Shown here piece after piece: positions 1-12,000 of a stretch of DNA of 20,591 nucleotides. The DNA comes from Desulfobacterales bacterium (GTDB taxonomy: Bacteria > Desulfobacterota > Desulfobacteria > Desulfobacterales > JAUCGF01). The stretch's first letter is position 1; every line of letters starts with the position of its first letter. The translations under genes and the position numbers were made by a program. The notes beneath the pieces are model-generated. The model saw only the letters and a program-made list of their open reading frames with translations. It did not search any database and was not told the origin of the DNA. The stretch is from the NCBI GenBank assembly GCA_029940345.1, contig JAOZRC010000001.1, positions 31,307-51,897 on the forward strand, given 5' to 3'.

Positions 1-3000
1 AAAGCGTCGGATGGCGAAGTCGAAGATTATGTGTTGATGAGTTTAGGCGACCGTGTCTGGTATGACAATGGCATTGGCGGCGGAACTCCGGATAATGGCC
101 GGATGGATGGCGGCGAACTCGGCATTGCCGGGGTGACGGTTGAATTATATGACGCGGCCAATCCCCCGGGAGCCGGAACGGCCATCGGAACCGCTACAAC
201 GAATGACGACGGCTACTACCGCTTTACCGGGCTTGAAGAGGGCAATTATATCGTTCATATCCCGGGCAGCCAGTTTACGGTCGGGAATGCGCTGGCTTAC
301 AGCCTTTCTTCCACCGGCAGCGGTACTCCGAATGCTAACCTTGAAGAAACAGGTGATGAACACGGCATTGATGCTGCCGATCCGTCAGCCGCCGGCATAT
401 CGTCTGCCGTAATCACATTGACTCTGGATGGAGAGCCGCCGAATGACGGCACAGACATCGACACCGACACAAATTCGAATTTGACGATGGATTTCGGTTT
501 TGTAGCTTATGATTTCGGCGATCTGCCGGACACGGGTGCCGGTAACTATGAAACGATGTTGACGAATGATGGCGCTCGCCATGTGCTGGATAACGTCACT
601 TTTCTCGGTACGACCGTTGATTCGGAATTTGACGGCCAGCAAGGTATCAATGCGGATGGCGATGATACCAATCCGGCAGCGGGGCCGGATGATGAAGATG
701 GCGTGACCTTCTTGACTCCCATACTCCCGAACAAACCCTATACAATCCGCGTCAATGCCAGTGTGGCCGGTTATTTGAACGCGTGGATCGATTTCAATGG
801 CAACGGCGTGTTTGATGCCGGTGAACATATTTACAGCAGTGCGGTAAGTGCCGGCGACAATGACCTGTCCTTTCCGGCGCAGGCGTTTACGGCCAGTGAT
901 GTAACGACGTTGTATTCACGTTTTCGCTTCACCGCAACATCCGGACAGGGCGGCGAAAATCCGACCGGCGTAGCACAGGTTGGCGAAGTGGAAGATTACG
1001 CTCTTATGAGCCTCGGCGACCGCATCTGGCGCGATAACGGCGGCACAACCGGCGTTGGCAATAACGGCATTCAGGATGGTGATGAAGCCGGTATTTCCGG
1101 GGTGATCGTAGAATTACTTGATGGCAGCGGGAATGTCATCACGGATCAGGCCGGAAATCCGTTGACCGTTACGACAGATACGAATGGCGATTATCTGTTT
1201 ACCGGCTTACAGCCGGGCGATTATCAGGTGAGGGTTGCCGCGGGTAATTTCCAGAGCGGTGGCGTGCTGGAAGGACTCTTTTCCTCCTGGTCTACCGGAG
1301 ATGCTCAAACATCGAACAATCAGGATGTGGATGAAAACGGCATCAATGATGCGAATCCTGCGGTAAATGGTATTCGCAGCGGGACAACGACATTGACCTT
1401 AGGCGGTGAATCCACGTCTGACGGCGATACCGATGCCAATTCTGACCGCACCATTGATTTTGGCTTTATCGAAAATGACTATGGCGATCTGCCGGACGGA
1501 CCGTATTCGACATTACTGGCAACTGACGGGGCGCGACATGCCCTGGATGGCCGGACTTACTTGGGCGCAGGAGTGGATGCTGAAACCGATGGCCAGCCCG
1601 ATGTGGGCGCCGGAAGTGCGGTAGCCGCCACCGGCGACGATGGGGACGGCAATGATGACGAAGATGGTGTGCAGTTCGTGACGCCGCTGATGGCCGGGCG
1701 GCCATATCAAATTCAGGTGAATGCCGGGCCGAACGTGGGCGTGCTGAACGCCTGGATCGACTGGAACGGCAACGGGACGCTGGAAGTCGGCGAACGTATT
1801 GCCGCGGATCAGGCGATTGCCGGAAACGGTTCTGTAACATTGACCGGCACCGCTCCGTCCACGGTTCCCACAAGCATCTATACCCGTTTCCGGTTTACAG
1901 CCGCAACCGGTCAGGGCGGTGCTAATCCCACCGGCCCGGCGGAGACCGGTGAGGTGGAAGATTATGTCCTGATGAGCCTGGGCGACCGTATCTGGCGCGA
2001 TAACGGCGATGGCGGCGGCACGGGCAACAATGGCATCCAGGATGTCGGCGAAACCGGCATTCCCAATGTCTTAGTGGAGCTTCTTGACAGTGCGGGAAAT
2101 CCGGTGACGGATCAGGCTGGTAATGCGATTACGACCACTACTGGCAGCAATGGCGATTACTTTTTCACCGGTTTGCCGGAAGGCCAATATCGGGTGCGCA
2201 TTGCAGCGACCAATTTCTTAGGCGGTGGCGAATTGGAGGGGATGCTCTCCTCGTCCGGCAATGGCAACGCGGAAACGCCGAATGATCAAGATATAGATGA
2301 AAATGGCATTGACAATGCCAATCCTTCAGCAAACGGAATTCTGAGCGGCGTCACAACGTTGACACCGGGAACGGAATCCATAACTGATGGGGATACGGAC
2401 GCCAATTCGGATCGCACGATTGATTTCGGTTTTGTGGAATACGATTGGGGCGATCTTCCGGATACAGCAATAGGCTTAGGAACTGGCAACTATGAAACGC
2501 TGCTGAATGATAACGGCGCGCGGCACGCCCTGGACGGCAAAACGTTCTTAGGCGCCGGAGTGGATGTCGATTATAATGGGGTATCGAATATCGGCGCACT
2601 TGGCGATGATACGCTGGACGGGAATGATGACGAAGATGGCGTGGTGTTTAACACACCGCTAATGCCCAATCAACCCTACCAGATCACGGTGACGGGAACA
2701 CCGGGCAGCATTCTGAATGCCTGGATTGATTTTGACAATGACGGAATTTTGGAAACCCAGGTTGCCAATAATGCCATACTCTCAGCAGGCGGTGTGCATA
2801 CGATTAACTTGATAGCCCCTGCAACCGTCGGAGCAAGCGTTTATTCACGCTTCAGAGTCACGGCAGCAACAGGACAGGGCGGCGACAGCGTAAACAGCCC
2901 GGCGCAAACCGGGGAAGTCGAAGATTATGTGTTAATGAGCCTCGGCGACCTTGTCTGGTCAGATAATGGCGCTGGCGGCGGAACACCGGATAACGGCTTG

Positions 3001-6000
3001 CTGGACGGTGGTGAAACCGGTGTGGATGGCGTGACCGTGGAATTATACCGCAGCGGCCAGACGCCGGGAACAGACACGCCAATTGCTACCACTGCTACGG
3101 TCAATGGTCGTTACCTGTTCACAGGTCTGGGGCAGGGCGATTATGTGGTGCATCTTCCGTTTGAAAATTTCGATAACACGACAGATCCATTGTATCGCCA
3201 CTATTCAACAACCGGCGTCAATGCGGACGATACGATCAACGAAGTCAACGCTGGCAATGTGAATAGTGACAACGGGACCGATCAGACGAATCCCGCCACT
3301 ACGGGCATTACCGCGCCGGCAGTGACATTAACCATCGACGGCGAGCCGATTGATGATCAGCCCGCCGGTGCGCCGGCCGATAATAATCCGAATTCAAATC
3401 TGACCGTTGATTTCGGCTTCCTGCGATATGATTACGGCGATGCGCCGGATAGCTATGGCACGACAAACACCGCCAATGGCGCCAGTCATCCGTTGGATGG
3501 AACGACATTTTTGGGCAATGGCGTGGATGCGGAAATGAACGGTTTTCCAAGCGTGAATGCTGACGGGGATGATACTGAGCAGACGCCCGATGATGAAGAT
3601 GGCGTGCGCTTTACAACGCCGATTTTACCGGGACAGCCGTTTGACCTGTCAGTGACCACATCCGCACCCGGATTCCTGAATATCTGGATTGATTTCAACG
3701 GCAACAGTGTATTTGACGCAGGTGAACAGGTTGCGGCCAATACGGCGATCGGCGCGGGCGCGAATCAAACCGTGACCCTGAACGCACCGGCCTCACCCAC
3801 GCCCTTTGATGAACAATTGTACGCGCGTGTCCGTTTTACCCGCGACACTTGGATGGGTGCGACACCGGACGGTGTGGCTCCTAGCCCGGGAGAAGTTGAG
3901 GATTACGTGCTGATGAGTCTTGGCGACATCGTATGGGTAGATAACGGTGCGGGAACGGGCACGGCTGATGACGGCATCATGAACGGCAGTGAATTCGGCG
4001 TTAATGGTGTCATGGTTGAATTATACCGTGATGTGAATAGCGATAACCAACCGCACCCCGGTGGCGCCGATGGTGCGGCAATTGCCACAACCACGACGGC
4101 CAATATCGGTGGCACAGATGGACGCTACCTGTTTACCGGGTTGGAGCCGGGGGATTATTTTGTACGCATTCCGGCCACGGAATTCCAGACCGGCGGCGAT
4201 CTGTTCCAATATTTTTCCACCACGGACCAGACGGCCGGCGGGCATGATCCAGATGATGATCTCAATGAAAATGCCTCCGATTTTAGTGAGAACGGTGTTG
4301 ACAGCGCCGATCCGTCGACGGATGGCATTAACTCTGTTCCGGTCACATTGGCGTATAATTCGGAACCGACCAATGACGGTGATGCCAGTGCATATTCAAA
4401 TCTGACGCTGGATTTCGGCTTCTTACGGTATGATTACGGTGATCTGCCGGATACCGGAGCAGGGACGGGGCCGGGGAATTATCATACACAGCTGAGTGAT
4501 AACGGCGCAAGACATATCATTGATCTTAACAGTGCGGGTGCGGGTGCCTATCTCGGCGCCGGCGTGGATGCGGAAACAGACGGGCAGCCGGATCTGAACG
4601 CCGGGAGTGTGGCTTTAAGCTCCGGCGATGACGGCGATGGCAACGACGATGAAGACGGCGTGCGCTTCATGACGCCGGTGATGCCGGGACAGCCGTTTAA
4701 CGTGGAGATCACGGTCTCCATGAATGGATTCTTGAATGCCTGGATTGATTTTGACGGCGACGGCGATTTAGAAGCCGGCGAACGCATTTCCGCGGCAGCC
4801 GATTTCCCGGTGACCACCGGAACACATACCTATACTTTCACTGCGCCAGCCTCTACTGTCCCATTCGCGGACACGCTTTACAGTCGTTTCCGGTTTACCA
4901 GGGATACAGGCGAAGCGACTGCTCCGATCGGTGTTGCCCGAAATGGCGAGGTCGAAGATTATGTGCTGATGAGCCTCGGCGATTTGATCTGGAATGATAA
5001 CGGCGCCGGCGGCGGTATGTCGGATAATGGCCAATTGGATGGCGGCGAAAGCGGTATCCCGAACGTGGAGGTGGAATTACGTGACGGCAGCGGGAACCCG
5101 ATTCTGGTGAATGGTTCGCCGGTGCGAACGACGACCGACGCCAGCGGACGTTACCTGTTTACGGGCTTGGTGCCGGGTGATTATGTGGTGCATGTCCTGA
5201 GCACGAATTTTGATGGGGTGGGCGACCCGTTGTATGGGCAATTCTCAAGTACTGGCGGACCCGACCCGAATAATGACGCCGATGAAGATACCGATGAAAA
5301 CGGTGTGGATGACGCCGCGCCGCAGACGAATGGTATTTCCAGCTTGCCCATCACATTGACCGCCGGCGGTGAACCGCAAGGCAACGGATATTCTAACCGG
5401 ACGCTTGATTTCGGCTTTGTGTCTTACGATATGGGCGATTTGCCGGATACCGGAGTCGGAACGGGGAGCGGCAATTATCAAACGCGGCTCAACGACAACG
5501 GGGCGCGGCATGTGATTGATGGCCAAACCTACCTCGGTGCAGGCGTAGATACAGAAATCGACGGTCTGCCGAATATTCCGGCCACGGGCGACGATACAAA
5601 TCCGAGTGGACAGCCGGATGATGAAGACGGAATTGTATTCCTAGAACCGATCATGCCGGGACAACCGTTTGATGTTCAGATTACGGCTTCGACCGATGGA
5701 TTCCTGAATGCCTGGTTTGACTTTGATGGCGACGGCGTATTGGGGGCGGGGGAGCAGGTTGCCGGGGACCGTGCGATTACAAGCGGCACCGCGACCTATA
5801 CGTTAACTGCGCCGGCTTCGGCAACGCCGTTCACGGAAACGCTTTACAGCCGGTTCAGATTTACCCGGAACAGCGGCGAAGTGAGTGCGCCAATCGGAAC
5901 CGCATCCAACGGTGAAGTGGAAGATTATGTCCTTCTGAGCCTCGGCAACCTGGTGTGGCATGACAATGGCGCGGGTGCGGGTGCGATTGCGAATGACGGT

Positions 6001-9000
6001 GTGAAACAAGCTGGCGAAAGCGGCGTTCCTGATGTCACTGTCGAACTCTACCTGGAGTCGCAGACACCGGGTGTGGATACACCGATAGCAACAACCACAA
6101 CCGATGCCAATGGGAATTACCTGTTCTCAGGCTTAACTCCGGACGATTACCGCGTTTATATCCCGTCTGGTGAATTCGGTGCCGCTGGTGATTTGTACCA
6201 GTATTTTTCCACTGCCGACCAAAGCGGTTTCGATAATCCGAATAACAATCGTGATGACGATCAGGATGAAAACGGCATTGGTGACGAGACTGACACTCCG
6301 GCAGCCGATGGCGTGGCAAGTGGGATCATTTCGTTAGATTACAACGACGAACCGCAAGGGAATGGCTATGCCAATTTAACTGTTGATTTCGGCTTCCTGC
6401 AATACGATTTCGGTGATGTGCCGGATACCTACGGGACAACGCTGAGTGCGAATGGCGCACGGCATGGGATCGTCCCGGATCTGTATCTGGGCGCGAATAT
6501 TGATGCCGAAACAGACGGACAACCGGATAATGAGGCGGATGCGGATGATAATAATCCTGCCGCCGGGCCGAACGATGAAGACGGGGTGGTGTTCACGACG
6601 CCGATTCTGCCGAATGAAGTGTTCAGGATTGAGGTGACGGCCTCCCTGGCCGGGTATCTGAATGGCTGGATTGATTACAACGGCAATGGCGTGTTTGAAC
6701 CCGGGGAGCGGATGTGGAGCGATCAACCGCTTACGGCGGGTGTGAATACGCTGAGTTTAACTTCGGGCAACTTTGATCCCACGGCGGCCTCTTCGATTTA
6801 TGCGCGTTTTCGTTTTACGGAAGGTCCGAATCAGGCGACCAGCCCCACTGGTGCGGCAAATAACGGCGAGGTCGAGGATTACGCCTTAGTGAGCCTTGGC
6901 GATTTGGTGTGGCTTGATAATGGTGCCGGCGGAGGTGTGGGAAACGATGGCATCCGGCAGCCCGGCGAACAGGGCCTTGACGGCGTGCGGGTTGAACTCT
7001 ACCTGGCAGCCGATAATCCGTTGACAACGCCTGCATTGGCAAGTTTTACATCAGCCAATGGCGGACGCTATATGTTCACTGGCTTAACGCCCAACAGGGA
7101 GTATAAAGTTCATATTCCTCCGAGCCAGTTTGTAAGTACTGGTCCGCTATATGAGTATTTTTCGACAAACGGCAACGGCGTTGCTAATGATAATATCAAT
7201 GAAGATGATCCTGGCGACCCTGCTGTCGGCGATGAAAACGGGATTGATCCGACAAATCCGATAGATGCCGAAACAGTGGGGATCACAAGCGGTTCGGTGC
7301 AATTGCGGCTGGGCGACGAACCTCCTTTCGGTGGAACGTATGATGGCGATATTGACCCGAACTCGAACCTGACGGTTGATTTTGGGTTCTTGCAATATGA
7401 TTTCGGTGATGCGCCGGATAGTTACGGGACTACATTAAGCGCGACTGGTGCGCGACACCTCCTTGATGGTGAGACTTATTTAGGGGCTCGCGCAGACTCG
7501 GAATGGGATGGTCCGCCAACCGATACGGCATTGGGGGATGATGCGGCCGATACGCCCGATGATGAGGATGGCATCGTATTTCTGACACCCATTATGCCGG
7601 GTGAACCCTTTGATGTGCGGGTGACGGCTTCAACCGCGAGTTTCCTGAATGCCTGGATGGATTGGAATGGCAACGGCGCATTTGATGCAGGGGAACAGTT
7701 GTGGACCAATCAGGCTGTGGGCGCAACGCCAACAACCTTGACATTGACGGCTCCGGCGGCACCGGACCCGTTCCCGACGACTTTATACTCGCGCTTCAGG
7801 CTGACACGGGATAGCTGGGCAACGCCGAGTCCCACCGGCGAGGCCCCAAGCCCGGGTGAAGTCGAAGATTATGCCTTGGGCAGCATCGGCAGCCGCTTGT
7901 GGCGGGATAATGGTGTGGGAACCACGAACGGGATCGGCAACAATAACGCCAGACAAGATGGAACCGAACCGGGACTTCCCGGGGCAACAGTCGAGTTGTA
8001 TCTCAGTACGCAGACACCAGGTGTGGATGCGCCGATTGCGACAACCACGACAGATGCCAACGGCGATTACCGCTTTACAGGATTAGACGAAGGAAATTAT
8101 GTGGTGCATATACCGCCGGCTAATTTTATCACAGGGGGAGCATTGGAAAATTTGTATTCTTCCAGCGACCCGCCGGGCGGAACCAGCGATCCAAATACAG
8201 ATCATGATGATCATGATGTCGATGAAAACGGCATTGATGATGATTATCCTTATGATAACGGTCTTTCATCTTTGCCGATTGAATTGCAATTGGGAACCGA
8301 ACCTACGGGTGAAAATAATGGTACAGATACGGATGCGAATTCCGATCTGACGCTTGACTTCGGCTTTATCCGCATGGATTTCGGTGATCTGCCGGATCAA
8401 TACCCCACCGCAATGGCCAATAGCGCTGCGCGTCATATTGTTGATGATGTGACATTTTTGGGTTCCAGTGTTGATGCGGAAAGTGACGGGAAACCGGATG
8501 TGAATGCGCTGGAAGATGACAATACATTAACGCCGGACGATGAAGACGGCGTCACTTTCCTGACGCCGATCATGCCGGGTCAACCCTATACCATTGAGGT
8601 CGTGGCTTCTGTTGACGGCTTTCTGAATGCCTGGATCGATTTCAACGGTGACGGTGTGCTTGGAGCGGGTGAACAAATTTCTTCAGATGAACCACTGACC
8701 GCCGGAACGAACACACTGACGCTGACCGCACCGGTTTCGTCTGTGCCGTTTGCTTCGACACTGTATTCGCGTTTCCGTTTATCTGCCAATGCAGGTGAAG
8801 TGACTGCACCGGATGGGTTGGCGCCTAACGGTGAAGTTGAGGATTACGCGCTGATGAGTCTCGGAAATCTTGTCTGGGAGGATGACGGCAGCGGTGGAGG
8901 AACCCCGGATGATGGCCGACTGAATGGCTCAGAAGCCGGTATTCCTGATGTAAACGTGGAACTATATCTGGCCGGGCAAACACCGGGAACGGATACGCCG

Positions 9001-12000
9001 ATTGCGACCACAGTTACGGATGCCGATGGGCGTTACCTTTTCACCGGTCTGAATCCGGGAGACTATTTTGTACATATTCCGGCCAGTGAGTTCGGAAGCG
9101 GCGAACCGTTGGAAGAACTGGTTTCTTCTCTTAATAATGGCGACCCCAATTCCGGTAGTGATGAAAACACGGATGAAAACGGTGTTGACAATATCAATCG
9201 CACAACTGAGGGTATCTCCTCCGGTACTGTGACTTTGGCTTTCGGCACAGAACCGACCAATGAAGATGGCAACCCCAATTCTGATCTGACGATTGATTTG
9301 GGCTTTGTGCAACTGGCTTCGCTGGGTGATTACGTCTGGTTGGATATGAATTACGATGGGGTTCAGGATGCCGGCGAAGACGGCATTGCCGGTGTTGTTA
9401 TCAATTTGTACGATAATAATGGTACTTTAGTCGCCTCAACCACAACCGATTCTGACGGCGGCTATCTCTTTGAAGACCTTCGCCCGGGCGATTACATCGT
9501 AGAAATTGATTTTTCCACTTTGCCGCCGGGAGTGGTGCAAACGTATGACGCGGATGGCGGTTTAGACAACAAATCCGCGCTGACACTAGCGCCTGGCGAA
9601 CATAATCCGAATCAGGATTTTGGCTATGTTTATGACGGCGCCATCGGCGACACAGTCTGGCTCGACTTAGACGGTGACGGCGTTCAGGACGCGGGCGAAG
9701 CAGGAATTGCCGGAGTGACGATTAATCTGTACGACGGCAATGGCAATCTGATCAGCACGGCGGTTACGGATGCAGACGGTAAATACCTGTTTGATCATCT
9801 GCCGCCCGGCGATTACACTGTCAAAGTGGATATTTCCACTTTACCGCCGGAACTGGCGCAAACGTATGATGCGGATGGCGGTTTAGATAGCCAGTCCTCA
9901 CTCACACTGGCACCTGGCGAACAAAACCTGGATCAGGATTTCGGTTACAACAACGAAGGCGCCATCGGCGACACCGTCTGGCTCGACTTAGACGGTGACG
10001 GTGTTCAAGATGCGGGTGAAGCCGGTATTCCAGGCGTTACGATTAATTTGTACGACGGCAATGGCAATCTGATTGGTACTGCGGTGACGGACTCAGACGG
10101 CAAATACCTGTTTGATCATCTGCCACCGGGCAATTACACTGTTAAAGTGGATATTTCCACTTTACCACCGGAGTTGGCGCAAACGTATGATGCCGACGGC
10201 GGTTTGGATCACCAATCATCACTTACGCTTGCATCCGGCGAAATAAACCTGGACCAGGATTTCGGTTATCAGCCACCGGCCGGCAGTATCGGGGATACTA
10301 TCTGGCTGGACACGAATGGCAACGGCGTGCAGGATGCCGGTGAACCGGGTATTCCCGGCGTCACCGTATATCTCTACGACGGAACCGGCAGCCTGATAGC
10401 CACGACGGTTACGGACACCAATGGGCATTACCTTTTTACTGACCTTCCCGCCGGCGATTACACGGTCAAAGTGGATATTTCCACTCTGCCGCCGGAACTG
10501 GCCCAGACCTACGATGCCGATGGCGGCCTTGATTCCCAGTCTTCGCTGACATTAGGCGCAGGTGAAGCCAATCTTGACCAGGACTTTGGCTACATGGGCG
10601 ATAATCTTGTTCAAGTGGAAGCATCTGATCTGGCAATCAACAAATCCGTATCACCTCGGGAAATCAGTCCGGGAGAGGCGGTGATCTATACGGTTACACT
10701 CATCAATAGCAGCAGTACCGATATAACAGATGCGCAGGTTGAAGATAAGCTTCCGGATGGGTTTACGTATTTGTCCGGTTCTTCGGTGTTCAATGGTTCC
10801 GCTGTCGGCGATCCCTCCGGCACCCAAGACCTGACCTGGCGTATTGATCTGCAAGCCGGACGGACTTCCACGCTTCAATATAAGGCGACGGCAGACGCAG
10901 GTCTGAGTGAAGGCGTATATGATAACGTCGTTGTTCTGTCGGTTAGAAATTATACCGGTGAGGAAATTACGACAATACCTGTTTCAGCACAGGTAGCCGT
11001 ACTCACAGGGCGAGCTGATTGCTGCCTGACAATCGAAAAAGAACATGTACGCCAACCCAAACCGCCGGCCATTATCCCGGTGGATCAGGATATTTATTTC
11101 ATCACGGATATGTCGATGTTTGCCACATACGAATTTGAGCAACTAAGCCGCAAACTTGACAGCTTGTTGCGCTCCGATCTGATGCTCACTGAAGCGGAAG
11201 AGCGCCTCAAAGCCGAATATCTCCGCATCACCCGCAAGACTGGGCGTTACGCCCATTTCAATTTGGGCAATCTCACCATGCAATCCGGCCTGGGGCTGGA
11301 TATGCGCCATGCCCCGGATATACAGGCTGAAGCGGCGCAAAACAAGATTTCGCCGGAAGAGGTTGTTCCGGTGCGCCTGAATCTTTTAGCCAAACGCGCC
11401 GGGTTAAAAACTGCGCCGCAAATACAACCGCTGGTTCTGGAATATTACGGCGGCGCGCCCTATTACGCCGAAGATGCGGACAAAGGAAATTGGCGCTGGG
11501 CCGACGATGATATTGATAAGGCATTGACGCCTTCGGCCTGGGGCCTGACGCTTTTACGCCAAAGCATGGCGCTGCCAGAACTGATGGCCAGCAACGATCC
11601 GTATCAACGCTTTATCGGCGCGGTGTCATTATGGCAAATGACTCAAAAGGTGAAACTGATTCATGATCAGTTGGTAGTAACGGGTGCGGCACCGGATGAA
11701 ATTAAGTATCTGCCGCACCGATTTAAGCTGGAAAAGCGGGAGGAATCAGGGGAGTCCGCTACCCCGGTGTTTACCGTGCAGGATGCTTCCTCGCATCTGT
11801 TCGATCAGACCGCCATGTTGTGGGGCCTGACGCGTATGCGTAACGCCCTTACCCAGGCGGGCGTCAAAAGCGGCACCGAACTTGACGCGCTGATTGCGAT
11901 TGTATGGCGGACATTGGAAACCCTGCATTATAACAAAGATTTGCAAACCTATTATCCGGTGTATAAACCCGCCTTGCAAGATGATGCGAAAGCAGCGGAT

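Noticed and set aside
385..828. Long minus-strand reading frames inside the giant gene (also at 1466-1873 and 14592-15020)
   Set aside because: They lie opposite a strongly supported coding frame with repeated, conserved protein modules. They have no ribosome-binding sites and no recognisable protein features, and arise from the codon bias of the + strand gene.
40..10593. CRISPR or DNA-level satellite array
   Set aside because: The periodicity is about 970 or 320 bases and follows codons with divergent synonymous sites, so it is protein-domain repetition and not a repeat-spacer array.
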